This document shows positions 8,203 through 17,822 of a stretch of 64,000 nt of DNA, one piece after another. The stretch comes from Lapidilactobacillus achengensis (GTDB taxonomy: Bacteria > Bacillota > Bacilli > Lactobacillales > Lactobacillaceae), in the NCBI RefSeq assembly GCF_003946655.1, contig NZ_RHOV01000009.1, positions 24,908-88,907 of the forward strand. Direction: 5' to 3'. The notes beneath the pieces are model-generated. The model had not been told where the DNA came from. It saw nothing but the letters and a program-made list of their open reading frames with translations, and made no database searches. The position numbers and the translations under genes were made by a program. Each line of letters opens with the position of its first letter. Position 1 is the stretch's first letter.

Positions 8203-10347
8203 ATGACAAGTGAACGTGTTTCAAAGTTGCTGCAAGAGATGACCACGGAAGAGAAAATCGGGCAATTATTGCAATTAAGTGCCGATTTCTTTGAGGGAAG
8301 CCAGGCGGTGATCACGGGACCGATGCGTGAACATGATCTGACGTTGGCAACTGTTTATACAGCTGGTTCTGTTTTAGGCATTTCCGGGGCGGAGCGAGTT
8401 CATCAGATCCAGGCCGACTATTTGGCGAAAAGTCGTTTGAAGATTCCGCTATTGTTCATGGCGGATATCGTTCATGGGTTTCAAACGATCTTTCCAATTC
8501 CATTAGGGATGGCCGCGAGTTTTGATCCCGAAGCAGTCAAGCTGGCTTCCGAAGTGGCGGCACGTGAATCCGCAGTCAGTGGGCTGCACGTGACTTTTGC
8601 GCCGATGGTCGATTTGGTTAGGGATCCACGCTGGGGTCGAGTGATGGAGTCAACCGGTGAAGATCCGTATTTGAATAGTGTGTTGGCAAAGGCGAGTGTT
8701 GACGGGTTCCAAGGTGATCTTGACGTTGAGCACATCGCTGCCTGTGTTAAGCATTTTGCTGCTTATGGCGCTCCTGAGGCAGGTCGAGAATACAACACGG
8801 TAGATCTGTCCGAATGGCGGTTCCGTGAACAATATTTACCAGCTTATTCCGCGGCGATCGCGGCGCAAGCTAAGTTAGTCATGACATCGTTCAATACGCT
8901 TTTCGGGGTGCCAGCTACGGCGAACCAACACTTGTTCCGTGATATTCTGCGGGACGAATTGGCCTTCAAAGGGGTTGTGATCTCGGACTGGGATGCGATC
9001 GGTGAGTTGATCAATCATGGCGTTGCCGGTAATTTACAAGCCGCGGCTGATCAGGCATTGGCTGCTGGTGTGGATATTGATATGATGAGCTTCGCCTATG
9101 CCAAATACTTGCAAAAGGCGGCTAACCTTGATGAGTCAACACGTCAGTTGATCGATGAGTCAACGGCGCGGATCTTGGAATTAAAGGAGAGCTTGGGCTT
9201 ATTCACCGATCCCTATCGACAAGTGACGCCCGAGCGTGAACAGGCCGAGTTGAAGTCGGTCCAGAATCTGAACGCCGCGCAACAAGTAGCCGAAGAAAGT
9301 ATTGTTTTATTGAAGAACGAGCGGGCGATCTTACCATTGGCCCGCGACCAAAAATTGGCCTTGATCGGACCAGTCGCCAATACTGGCGATCTGTTGGGGA
9401 GTTGGTCTTGGCAAGGAGATCAGCATCAGACCCCGTCGATTTATACGGCGATGGCCGAGAAATTCCCCCAAGTGAGCTATGCATCGGGGTGCGCTTATCA
9501 TCAGCTCAATCACCGTGAGTTTGACCAAGCCCTGAGTACGGCCCGCCAGGCAGATAAAATCATTGCGGTGCTCGGTCTGCCTAGTTCAGAAAGTGGTGAG
9601 GCCACCAGTATGACGGATATTCGCTTGCCACAAGAACAATTGACCTTACTGCAAGCATTGGCGAAATTAGGCAAACCGATCATTAGCGTGGTGGTCACAG
9701 GACGTCCTTTGGATTTGACGCTCGTTGATGACTTATCTGCAGCGGTTGTTTTGGCCTGGTTCCCAGGTAGTCGGGGCGCGGCTGCATTGACGAATATTCT
9801 CAGCGGTGCGGTCAATCCTAGTGGCAAGTTACCGATGACCTTCCCACGCTCGGTTGGGCAAGTGCCGATCTACTATAACCAATTCAATACCGGCCGCCCA
9901 CTTAGCCATACGGAAAATGACCGTGAAAACAAGTATTTATCGAAGTACATTGATGAAGCCAACAGTCCCTTGTATCCTTTTGGGTTTGGCTTGAGTTATG
10001 CTGAGATCAAGGCCCAACCGATCAGCGCGACCCAACAAGGGCGATCGATTCAGTTGAAGGTCGAACTTGAGAATACGGCTGCACTTGCAGGGAAGACGGT
10101 GGTTCAATGTTATTTACATCAACCTGTTGCGACCACGGTCCAGCCAGTTCAGCGGTTAGTCGCTTTCAGCAAAGTGCTCGTTCCTAGCAAGCAAAAGGTC
10201 GAACTCACCTTGACGGTTGCTCCTGAAGAGCTGACTTATTTGGATGCGGCGCTGAAACGTCAAACTTTCACCGGGGAACTGAAATTCCTGATCGGCCTTG
10301 ACTCTCAGCATACCAAGGCAATCAGTGTTGCCTACCAGAACGATTAA
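8203..10347 (+). CDS. Glycoside hydrolase family 3 beta-glucosidase
   Basis: 714 residues from the ATG at 8203, preceded by AGAGAGGAAG; an in-frame ATG at 8134 overlaps the operator and has no ribosome-binding site. All three GH3 parts are present: the TIM barrel to about residue 330, with KHFAAYG at 183-189 and the nucleophile Asp262 in VISDWDAIGEL; the alpha/beta sandwich near 380-560; and a C-terminal fibronectin-III-like domain. It has no signal peptide, so it acts on imported oligosaccharides. Its place directly before a GH94 phosphorylase matches the Listeria innocua beta-1,2-glucan locus, where a GH3 enzyme cleaves sophorose-type products. Family assignment is firm, linkage specificity inferred. 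Confidence 0.9.
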   Translation: MTSERVSKLLQEMTTEEKIGQLLQLSADFFEGSQAVITGPMREHDLTLATVYTAGSVLGISGAERVHQIQADYLAKSRLKIPLLFMADIVHGFQTIFPIPLGMAASFDPEAVKLASEVAARESAVSGLHVTFAPMVDLVRDPRWGRVMESTGEDPYLNSVLAKASVDGFQGDLDVEHIAACVKHFAAYGAPEAGREYNTVDLSEWRFREQYLPAYSAAIAAQAKLVMTSFNTLFGVPATANQHLFRDILRDELAFKGVVISDWDAIGELINHGVAGNLQAAADQALAAGVDIDMMSFAYAKYLQKAANLDESTRQLIDESTARILELKESLGLFTDPYRQVTPEREQAELKSVQNLNAAQQVAEESIVLLKNERAILPLARDQKLALIGPVANTGDLLGSWSWQGDQHQTPSIYTAMAEKFPQVSYASGCAYHQLNHREFDQALSTARQADKIIAVLGLPSSESGEATSMTDIRLPQEQLTLLQALAKLGKPIISVVVTGRPLDLTLVDDLSAAVVLAWFPGSRGAAALTNILSGAVNPSGKLPMTFPRSVGQVPIYYNQFNTGRPLSHTENDRENKYLSKYIDEANSPLYPFGFGLSYAEIKAQPISATQQGRSIQLKVELENTAALAGKTVVQCYLHQPVATTVQPVQRLVAFSKVLVPSKQKVELTLTVAPEELTYLDAALKRQTFTGELKFLIGLDSQHTKAISVAYQND

Positions 10348-10359
10348 CGGAGGTCTGTC

Positions 10360-13300
10360 ATGCCAGATTTAGTAAACGGAACTACAAGGATCCAAATCTT
10401 AAAGAATGGCGCCATCGGTAAAATCATGGACGACCAAGTCATGGTCGATCAAGTCGCAGGTAATGCGTTGGATGGCGGCTTAATGAATGTCTATTTACGG
10501 ATTCGCCAAGGGGAGACGTGGTTGTTTCAGCCATTATTAGGCCCGGATGCCAAGAGCACGGTCAAGTTTGACGCCACGACTGCCGTTTGGTCAGGAACAT
10601 TTCAAACGCTGCACTATCAGCTGCAACTCGATGTCTGCCAGGGTCACTGGTTTTGGCAGGCCAAGGTTGCTGATCCAGAGGGGTTGGCGTTCGATCTGAC
10701 TTACGTGCAGGACTTGGGGATGGGGACGGAAGGCTATGTTACCAGTAATGAGGCTTATGCGGCCCAATACTTGGATCACTTCGTTGTCCAGTCAGGTGAC
10801 CAAATCACGATCGGGTCACGGCAAAACCAGGATCAAAATGGACGGCATCCCTATATTCAACAGGGGTCATTCTCGGGGTTGGCCAGCTTCTCAACGGATG
10901 GCAATCAGTTCTTCGGGACCCACTCCCGGCTTGATTCGGTGCCACAAGCCATGCAAACACACCAGTTGGCCAATCAGAAGATCCAATATGAATCCGGTGT
11001 GATTGCGTTGCGGACGCCGCTGCAGACCACGGATGGTGAAGTGGTTTTCTATGCGGCAGTCTGTCAGGATCAGCCTGATAATAATCAAACGCTGCTGATC
11101 GATTCTCAAGAATTAGCACGGGAATTTGAGCAAGTTCAGCAACGGGGTCATCAGTTGCAAGCCTTGATGCCGACCAAACGTCGCTTAAAGTTGGGTACGG
11201 TTATCGCGGGGCAGCCTTTAAGCGCAGCCGAGCTTGAACGCCGGTTCCCACAACGGTGCCAAGTTGAAATGAAACAGGGGCAAGTACAGTCGTTCTTTAC
11301 GCCCACGGCTGAACACGTGGTTTTGCAAAGCAAGGAATTGGAACAAGAACGACCGACGGGTAATATCGTAATGGCGGAAACCGCGATCGTCCCCGGGAAA
11401 CCGGTACTGGCAACAACTCAATTCATGGCGGGGGTCTTTGAATCGCACGTTGTGTTTGGCAACACCAATACGCAGATGCTTACGACACATACACGTGACA
11501 GCCTTAACCTGCTCAAGGTGACGGGAACACGGATCTATCTGAGTGCGCCAGGTGAAACGACCTATCATCTGCTGGGGGTACCGTCTGCTTATGTGATGAG
11601 CTATAACGGCGGTGATTGGATCTATCAATTGGCAGATGATGTGATCGAGATCAGTGATGACGCGGAAGCCACGGCGCCACAATTGACTTTACGTTTCCGC
11701 TCGCAACAAGGGCGGAAATATCGAGTTCTGGTGACGACACAATTAAGCCAGCCAACCTTGGGCCAGACACCGATCGTGACCCGTGACCAGCAAACGTTAC
11801 AGATCATGCCTGAATTGACCACTTTGATGGCGCAACGGAACCCGCAACTCGGGTATCAGATCGATTATCAACAAAACGATGCTCAAGCCTTAGTGCTTGG
11901 CGATGAAGGCTTGATTTTTGAAGCGGGGACCTTTGAACCCACTGACCAACTCGTCGCCCATTATCAAGAGACCTCTGCTTTTGTGATCAAGACAGGTTTG
12001 GTCGGTCATGAAATCAAGAACTGTGACCTAGCACAAGTGCGCCGGCAACATCAGCAAGCGATCGAAACACTCTTACACGGCATTGAATTGGCAACACCTA
12101 ATCCTGAAAAACAGGCTTTGGTTGAGCAAACCAATTTAGTTTTACGTTGGTTTGCCCACGATGCCCTGGTCCATTTACTCTCCCCCCACGGCTTGGAACA
12201 GTATGGCGGTGCGGCTTGGGGAACGCGTGATGTTTCTCAGGGACCGGTTGAACTATTTACGGCAACTGGCCGCTTGGATTTGGTGCGGGCAATCATCTTG
12301 AAATTATACCAACACCAATTTGTTGAAGATGGCAATTGGCCGCAGTGGTTTATGTACGACGAATATGCTGATATGTTTGCGGATGAAAGTCATGGCGACA
12401 TTATTGTCTGGCCGTTAAAAGTGGTTGTGGACTATCTGAAGCTGACTCAAGATGACGAGCTATTGAATGTCCAACTACCCTATATGAGCCGCACCACCAA
12501 GCAGGCCACCGCGCAAACGGCGTCACTGCGCGAGCACATTATTAAGCAATTGACCTATCTCAAGACGCATTTTCTACCTGGGACTTATATTTCTGGTTAT
12601 GGCGATGGCGACTGGGATGACACCTTGCAACCGGCCAATGCGACCTTGAAACAAGGCATGGCCAGCACTTGGACGATGGAACTGACCATCGAAACGATGC
12701 GATTGGCGGAACAGGTTTTCGCTAACGATGCGCTGATTGATCAGGTAGCAGGTCTGGCAGCCAAAATGTCGCGTGATTTCCAGAAGTATTTCATGACCGA
12801 TGATACTTTACCAGGCTTCATTTATTTAGATCAGGATCAGCATGTGCGTCAAATCATTCATCCGAATGACCACCAAACCGGGATTGATTATCGTCTGCTG
12901 CCCCTATCTCAAGGCGTTCTCAGCCAGATCTTAACGGGAACCGCGGCGGATGAGGCCCTGGCACTGATCAAGGAGCATCTGCTCTTCCCTGATGGGGTCC
13001 GCTTGATGAACAAGCCGTCAACCTATCACGGCGGCGTCAGCGAGACATTCAAGCGAGCCGAACAAGCCGCGAATTTCGGTCGGGAAATCGGCTTGCTGTA
13101 TGTTCACGCCCATATTCGTTATGCCAATGCCATTGCGGATCATGGTGATCAAGCCCAAGCGTGGCACCTATTGCAACTCGTTAATCCGATCAACTTGCAA
13201 CAACGGGTCAGCAATGCTGAAACGCGGCAAAGCAACGTTTACTTCTCCAGTTCCGATGCTGACTTCGCGGATCGTTATACCGCGCAACGAGACTTTGACC

Positions 13301-13482
13301 AGCTAAGAACGCAACAAGTCGGCGTGAAAGGCGGTTGGCGCTTATACAGTAGTGGCCCTGGCATCTATATCGGGACGCTCTTGCGTAGTGTTTTCCGGCT
13401 CACCGACGTAGAAACGTTTAAACGAGTTGAAGAAGGGCTATCTCTGCCGTTTGATCCCGAAATCAAAATAACAAACCGCTAG
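10360..13482 (+). CDS. GH94 glycoside phosphorylase, probably 1,2-beta-oligoglucan phosphorylase
   Basis: 1040 residues, 12 nt after the GH3 stop and led by a CGGAGG ribosome-binding site. GH94 enzymes split beta-glucosides with phosphate to give alpha-glucose-1-phosphate. The (alpha/alpha)6-barrel core includes WGTRDVSQGPVE, GNWPQWFMYDEY and GDGDWDDTL at residues 748-756, which holds the DWxD motif with the general acid. Cellobiose phosphorylases are nearer 800 residues. The extra N-terminal beta-domain, DVSQGP rather than a cellobiose-type motif, and total length near 1,050-1,100 fit 1,2-beta-oligoglucan phosphorylase. Neighbouring GH3 and CUT1 transporter genes agree. GH94 is firm; the substrate is inference from length and context. 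Confidence 0.85.
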   Translation: MPDLVNGTTRIQILKNGAIGKIMDDQVMVDQVAGNALDGGLMNVYLRIRQGETWLFQPLLGPDAKSTVKFDATTAVWSGTFQTLHYQLQLDVCQGHWFWQAKVADPEGLAFDLTYVQDLGMGTEGYVTSNEAYAAQYLDHFVVQSGDQITIGSRQNQDQNGRHPYIQQGSFSGLASFSTDGNQFFGTHSRLDSVPQAMQTHQLANQKIQYESGVIALRTPLQTTDGEVVFYAAVCQDQPDNNQTLLIDSQELAREFEQVQQRGHQLQALMPTKRRLKLGTVIAGQPLSAAELERRFPQRCQVEMKQGQVQSFFTPTAEHVVLQSKELEQERPTGNIVMAETAIVPGKPVLATTQFMAGVFESHVVFGNTNTQMLTTHTRDSLNLLKVTGTRIYLSAPGETTYHLLGVPSAYVMSYNGGDWIYQLADDVIEISDDAEATAPQLTLRFRSQQGRKYRVLVTTQLSQPTLGQTPIVTRDQQTLQIMPELTTLMAQRNPQLGYQIDYQQNDAQALVLGDEGLIFEAGTFEPTDQLVAHYQETSAFVIKTGLVGHEIKNCDLAQVRRQHQQAIETLLHGIELATPNPEKQALVEQTNLVLRWFAHDALVHLLSPHGLEQYGGAAWGTRDVSQGPVELFTATGRLDLVRAIILKLYQHQFVEDGNWPQWFMYDEYADMFADESHGDIIVWPLKVVVDYLKLTQDDELLNVQLPYMSRTTKQATAQTASLREHIIKQLTYLKTHFLPGTYISGYGDGDWDDTLQPANATLKQGMASTWTMELTIETMRLAEQVFANDALIDQVAGLAAKMSRDFQKYFMTDDTLPGFIYLDQDQHVRQIIHPNDHQTGIDYRLLPLSQGVLSQILTGTAADEALALIKEHLLFPDGVRLMNKPSTYHGGVSETFKRAEQAANFGREIGLLYVHAHIRYANAIADHGDQAQAWHLLQLVNPINLQQRVSNAETRQSNVYFSSSDADFADRYTAQRDFDQLRTQQVGVKGGWRLYSSGPGIYIGTLLRSVFRLTDVETFKRVEEGLSLPFDPEIKITNR

Positions 13483-13595
13483 TCTTTAAAACGCTACGAG
13501 GCGAATTCGTGGCGCTAACTGTTGGTAAATCAGGGATTTGTTTTTGATTATTATTTCTTGGTCAGAACAAATTAATAAAATGTTCAAGAAAACGG

Positions 13596-13644
13596 TTGCA
13601 AGAAGACGGGTGCTGTGCTACTATTTCCTAGTAGAAACGTTTCA
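13596..13644 (+). promoter_or_regulatory. Second promoter and operator of the glycan locus
   Basis: TTGCAA (13596-13601) and TACTAT (13619-13624) are 17 bp apart. AGAAACGTTTCA (13633-13644), the same palindromic core as at 8021 and 8152, begins 8 nt after the -10 box. It would drive the transporter half of the locus under the same regulator. Confidence 0.78.
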
Positions 13645-13685
13645 CCAAAATGAGAGGATCATTTTGAGAGAGGAGGAAAATTTAT

Positions 13686-13712
13686 ATGATTGCTCTGAAT
13701 CGTATGAATTGA
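13686..13712 (+). CDS. Eight-codon leader ORF before the first permease
   Basis: AGGAGG at 13671-13676 is the strongest ribosome-binding site in the area. It is correctly spaced for this ATG, which encodes only MIALNRMN before TGA. The permease ATG follows 6 nt later at 13719 with no Shine-Dalgarno of its own and an in-frame TAG directly before it. Translation of the permease may therefore depend on reinitiation after this leader. It could also be a remnant of an ancestral longer start. Confidence 0.5.
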   Translation: MIALNRMN

Positions 13713-13718
13713 TTGTAG

Positions 13719-14630
13719 ATGAACACATTAAAAAGGCTCTATAAACAAAGACAATTACAATTGATGGTTTTACCGGGCATCATCTTCATGATTATCTTTA
13801 ACTATATTCCGATCTATGGGATCATCACCGCGTTCAAGCGTTATACGATCGTTGATAGTATGAGCTCGGCGCCGTGGGTGGGGTTAGAGAACTTCAAACT
13901 GATCGTGCAGGATTCGTTCTTCTGGGAATCCGTGCGTAATACCTTGGCAATCAGCTTGATGAAATTATTCTTAGGGTTCGCCATTCCGATTTTCTTGGCT
14001 ATTATGATTTTTGAAGTTAAGAATATGCGTTTTAAGAAGATCGTCCAAACGATTTCTTATATCCCTCACTTTTTCTCTTGGATCGTATTGGGTGGGATGT
14101 TGATCTCTTGGTTGTCAACGGACGGATTCTTCAACCAAACATTGATGGCGTTAGGGTTGATGCATAAGGGCAATAACCATTTGCTTGATCCTAGTCAGTA
14201 TTGGTGGATCGCCGTCTTATCTGACCTCTGGAAGGAAGTTGGCTGGGGCACGATCCTGTATCTTGCCGGCATGTCACGGATCGACCCAACGTTGTATGAA
14301 GCAGCGCGGATGGATGGCGCGACTAAGATGACACAAATCACGCGGATCACGATTCCGCTATTGGCACCGATCATTTCTCTGAACTTGATTTTGAATGTCA
14401 GCGGTTTGCTGGGTTCCAACTTGGATCAAACCTTGGTCCTGATGAACTCACAGAACCAATCCCACGCGGAAGTGATCAACTCGTTTGTTTATCGCATGGG
14501 GTTGACTCAAGGCGACTTCTCATACGCGACCGCGGTTGGGTTAGGCATCTCGATCGTTTCAGTCATTTTATTGGTGATCACAGATCGAATCACACGCAAG
14601 CTTAATGATGGTCATTCCATCATTGTTTAG
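13719..14630 (+). CDS. CUT1 sugar ABC transporter permease (LplB-like)
   Basis: 303 residues with six predicted membrane spans, starting MNTLKRLYKQRQLQLMVLPG. The EAA loop of binding-protein-dependent permeases is seen at YEAARMDGATKMTQITRITIPLL near residue 190, where the missing ATPase docks. It belongs to the LplB subgroup that takes up oligosaccharides in Firmicutes. It forms a heterodimer with the next gene (12-nt gap). No ATP-binding gene exists in this locus, so a shared MsmX-type ATPase elsewhere in the genome is expected. The start lacks a Shine-Dalgarno and follows the leader ORF. Substrate inferred as sophorooligosaccharide from the operon. Confidence 0.88.
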   Translation: MNTLKRLYKQRQLQLMVLPGIIFMIIFNYIPIYGIITAFKRYTIVDSMSSAPWVGLENFKLIVQDSFFWESVRNTLAISLMKLFLGFAIPIFLAIMIFEVKNMRFKKIVQTISYIPHFFSWIVLGGMLISWLSTDGFFNQTLMALGLMHKGNNHLLDPSQYWWIAVLSDLWKEVGWGTILYLAGMSRIDPTLYEAARMDGATKMTQITRITIPLLAPIISLNLILNVSGLLGSNLDQTLVLMNSQNQSHAEVINSFVYRMGLTQGDFSYATAVGLGISIVSVILLVITDRITRKLNDGHSIIV

Positions 14631-14642
14631 GAGGGGAACTTA

Positions 14643-15530
14643 ATGGAGTTAAAAAAGAAACCCAGGAGTGAAGGGTATTGGTTTTACTTTTTTAATACGA
14701 TAATTCTGATTCTCTTCTCCTTATTGATCGTGGTTCCGATTTGGAACATCTTAGTTTCATCGGTATCGTCCAATGCAGGTCTGGCCAGTGGTGGGTTGAT
14801 GCTCTGGCCGAAGGATTTCACTTTTCAAAACTATACCAAGGTTTTCTCGGACAGTAGTATTCCTAAAGCCTTTGGGATCTCGATCCTGAAAACGGTGATC
14901 GGGGCAGGGACCCATACGGTCTTCTGCGCGATCGTTGCTTACGCGTTAAGTAAATCGCGCTTGATCGGTCGGAAATTTTACACGACAATGGGCGTGATCA
15001 CCATGTACTTTGGTGGTGGGATGATCCCGACTTACCTGTTGATCAAATCATTGGGCTTGCTGGATACGTTCTGGGTCTACATCATTCCTGCACTGTTTAG
15101 CTATTATGACTGTGTGATCCTCATGAACTTCTTTAGAGAAATTCCTGCTTCATTGGAAGAATCAGCTAAGATCGATGGGGCATCAGAATGGAAGATTTTC
15201 GCTGATATCTATTTACCGCTGACAAAACCAGCATTGGCCACGATCATTCTATTCAACGGTGTTGGTCAGTGGAACGACTTTATGACCACAAAGCTATATA
15301 TTACGAAGCAATACCTTTATCCGTTACAAATGAAAATCTACGAGATCATCGTTCAGTCCAACTTGAGTAGTATGACGCAAAGTGGGAGTACAGACGTGAT
15401 CTTCAAGGCGACGACCCGTGGCGTTCAACTGGCGACGATCGTCATCACAACAGTGCCGATCCTGATTATTTATCCTTTATTACAGAAGCACTTCATCGCT
15501 GGCATGATGGAAGGCGCGGTCAAGGAATAA
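14643..15530 (+). CDS. CUT1 sugar ABC transporter permease (YtcP-like)
   Basis: 295 residues with six predicted spans and GGAGGGGAA immediately upstream. The EAA motif is EESAKIDGASEWKIFADIYLP around residue 180. The YtcP/LplC subgroup pairs with LplB-type permeases. Its position between the other permease and the lipoprotein fits a CUT1 importer for an oligosaccharide released outside the cell. C-terminal HFIAGMMEGAVKE is the usual ending for this subgroup, so the gene is complete. Confidence 0.88.
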   Translation: MELKKKPRSEGYWFYFFNTIILILFSLLIVVPIWNILVSSVSSNAGLASGGLMLWPKDFTFQNYTKVFSDSSIPKAFGISILKTVIGAGTHTVFCAIVAYALSKSRLIGRKFYTTMGVITMYFGGGMIPTYLLIKSLGLLDTFWVYIIPALFSYYDCVILMNFFREIPASLEESAKIDGASEWKIFADIYLPLTKPALATIILFNGVGQWNDFMTTKLYITKQYLYPLQMKIYEIIVQSNLSSMTQSGSTDVIFKATTRGVQLATIVITTVPILIIYPLLQKHFIAGMMEGAVKE

Positions 15531-15590
15531 CGAGCATCTTCAACTTGGTTTAAGGGTTAATAAAATAGCATTAAGAAAGTGGGAGAATCA

Positions 15591-17192
15591 ATGAAAAAAT
15601 TAATCTATGGTTTAGCGGCGATCGTTGCAACGTTAGGGCTAAGCGCTTGTGGCAGCAACAAAGATTCAGGTAGCAATTCTGATTTCTCGATCAAGGATCG
15701 TTACACCTTGAATGCGAACAAGCCAGCGTGGAAATTAGACAAGAAGAAAAAGACCACTGATATTACTTGGTACATCAACTCAGATTGGACGGCTTTACCA
15801 TTCGGGAAAGATGTGACGACGGCGCAGATCAAGAAGGATCTGAACATCAATGTTAAATTCATCACCGGTGATGATTCGAAACTGAACGCGATGATCTCTG
15901 GCGGTGATATGCCAGACATCGTAACGTTGATGGACAAGACCAGTCAAGCAGCTGAAAAGGCCAATAGTTGGGCCTCTTCATTAAACGATTTGGCTAAGAA
16001 GTATGATCCTTACTTTACGAAAGTAGCCAATAAAGATACGATGAAATGGTTCTCCTTATCAGATGGGAAAACATATGGCTATCCTAACTACTCGAACACG
16101 AAGAAAGATTATGAAAGCGGCACGATCCCAGTCAATGATAACTTCGTGATTCGCGAAGACGTCTACGACGCTTTGGGCAAGCCTGATTTCACGACACCAG
16201 AAGGGTTCGTCAAGTCATTGAACGCGATCAAAGCGAAGTATCCTGATCTAACGCCATTTGGTTTCACAACCGTTGGCGATGGCGCCGGTCCTTTCACTGA
16301 CAAATTACAAGATTTCTTAGGGGTACCACTAGAGAAGAAGAATGGTTCGTTCTATGATCGTAACCTGGATCCTGAATATGTTAGCTGGTTAAAGGCCTTG
16401 AACCAAGCGTATCGTGATAAGAATATCGTTGATGATAGCTTCACTGACGATGGCGCAACTTATGACCAAAAGGTTAAACAAGGTGATTATGCGGTTATGT
16501 TAGTTGCCGGAACAAGTGGTCAAGGTGGTAACTACACGGACTTCATGAAGAACTCCAAGACTCGTTACATCGCAATCGACGGACCTTCAAGCACATCAGG
16601 ACGGAAAGCAACTTTGAGCCAAACGGGTATTTCCGGTTGGTTGATCAACTACATTACTAAAGATGCGAAAGACCCTGCTAAAGTCATGGAATTGTTTACT
16701 TATTTAATCGACAAACCAGGACAGATCTTAACCAAATATGGGATCGAAGGGGTTACTTATAAGTACAACGATGCTGGCAAGATCGAATACCTGCCTGAAG
16801 TCAAAGCGTTAGAGAAGAGCGACAACGATGCTTACAACAAGAAATATGGGATCAGCCGCTTCAACTACTTCAATAACGACCGGATGAATGCCCTCAAAGC
16901 ACCTGAAGAATCCGCTTTGACGCAAATGCAACAATGGGGCAAGGGCAAGCTTTATCCACACTTTGTCATTGAAAACATCAAGCCACAAGCTGGCACACCA
17001 GCAGCACGGTCCTACGATCAAGTTCAGACTAAGTTGAATAGTACAGTGATCTCCCTGATCCGGGCTAAGGATGACAATGGTTTCGATAGCACGTTATCAA
17101 GTTATCGCTCATTCTTAAAGCAGAACAAGTGGAGTGACATCGAGAAAACACTGACTAAGAACATGAAAGAGAACCGTTCTAAGTTGAACTAA
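15591..17192 (+). CDS. Lipoprotein extracellular solute-binding protein of the CUT1 transporter
   Basis: 533 residues from the ATG at 15591 with GGGAG six nt upstream; a GTG-type frame 12 nt earlier gives a poorer signal peptide. A signal peptide ends in lipobox LSAC, so the mature protein is lipid-anchored outside. The size and low-complexity start match LplA-type binding proteins. It should capture the oligosaccharide and hand it to the permeases before it. The closest functional analogue I recall is the Listeria sophorooligosaccharide-binding protein, which also sits next to GH94 and GH3 genes. Ligand specificity is inferred only from context. Confidence 0.87.
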   Translation: MKKLIYGLAAIVATLGLSACGSNKDSGSNSDFSIKDRYTLNANKPAWKLDKKKKTTDITWYINSDWTALPFGKDVTTAQIKKDLNINVKFITGDDSKLNAMISGGDMPDIVTLMDKTSQAAEKANSWASSLNDLAKKYDPYFTKVANKDTMKWFSLSDGKTYGYPNYSNTKKDYESGTIPVNDNFVIREDVYDALGKPDFTTPEGFVKSLNAIKAKYPDLTPFGFTTVGDGAGPFTDKLQDFLGVPLEKKNGSFYDRNLDPEYVSWLKALNQAYRDKNIVDDSFTDDGATYDQKVKQGDYAVMLVAGTSGQGGNYTDFMKNSKTRYIAIDGPSSTSGRKATLSQTGISGWLINYITKDAKDPAKVMELFTYLIDKPGQILTKYGIEGVTYKYNDAGKIEYLPEVKALEKSDNDAYNKKYGISRFNYFNNDRMNALKAPEESALTQMQQWGKGKLYPHFVIENIKPQAGTPAARSYDQVQTKLNSTVISLIRAKDDNGFDSTLSSYRSFLKQNKWSDIEKTLTKNMKENRSKLN

Positions 17193-17207
17193 AGGAGTTG
17201 AAAACGG

Positions 17208-17225
17208 AAGTGTCCAGGGACACTT
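17208..17225 (+). promoter_or_regulatory. Intercistronic palindrome before the YesL gene
   Basis: AAGTGTCC and GGACACTT are separated by 2 nt and lie between a good AAAGGAG (17191-17197) and the YesL ATG at 17235. A 7-codon GTG ORF (17210-17233) overlaps it and stops 1 nt before that ATG. Folding, or translation of the short ORF, would set access to the start. Confidence 0.45.
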
Positions 17226-17234
17226 GCGGATAAT

Positions 17235-17822
17235 ATGAAACGAATCTTTTCAATCGAAGGGCCATATTACCGAATCATGGCATTTATCACCGATCTATTT
17301 ATGGTCAACCTCTTGTTCCTGATCTCATGTTTGACGGTCGTCTTTAGCGGTGCGGGGCTGATTGCCCTCTATCAAGCCGCTCAGCGATTGTTGCGGGGAA
17401 ATACGGAAGGGGTCGTGCAACTATTCATTGCTGAAGTCCGGGCCAACTTGCGCCGGGGATTGAAATTATTAGGCATTGTCGGTGGTGTGATCGCAAGTAC
17501 CTTGACGCTTTTGTATCTCCTTTCGTTGCTTAGTCCACTGGTGGCGCCGATTTTGATTTTCGTCTTGGCGGCGATCCTCTTGATTCTGGCAACATTCATG
17601 TTGGTCTTTTCCTCAACAACGGCAACGGTCCAACGGGCTTTCGATCGGTCGATCTACTTGGTTTTCCGTCACATCGTCGCGAGCATTGCTATTCTCTTGA
17701 TCCCGGCGTTGACAATTTGGTTGATCGGTAAGTTTGGCTTTTATTTAGAATTTTGTTTTGGACCAGCGTTGGCCTGTCTGGCACAAGTATTTTTTGTAGA
17801 AAAGGTCGAGATTAAGCTATGA
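17235..17822 (+). CDS. DUF624 (YesL-like) membrane protein
   Basis: 195 residues with four or five hydrophobic segments, starting MKRIFSIEGPYYRIMAFITDLFMVNLLF, the hallmark of DUF624/YesL proteins. These are found in Firmicutes operons with LplB/YtcP/LplA transporters, but their role is unknown. Assembly or regulation of the importer is a common guess. The last codon overlaps the next gene (ATGA). The normal ribosome-binding site lies unusually far upstream, across a palindrome. Confidence 0.8.
   Translation: MKRIFSIEGPYYRIMAFITDLFMVNLLFLISCLTVVFSGAGLIALYQAAQRLLRGNTEGVVQLFIAEVRANLRRGLKLLGIVGGVIASTLTLLYLLSLLSPLVAPILIFVLAAILLILATFMLVFSSTTATVQRAFDRSIYLVFRHIVASIAILLIPALTIWLIGKFGFYLEFCFGPALACLAQVFFVEKVEIKL

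Noticed and set aside
13538..13744. 68-codon ORF upstream of the permease
   Set aside because: Covers the promoter and operator and overlaps the permease start; no ribosome-binding site.
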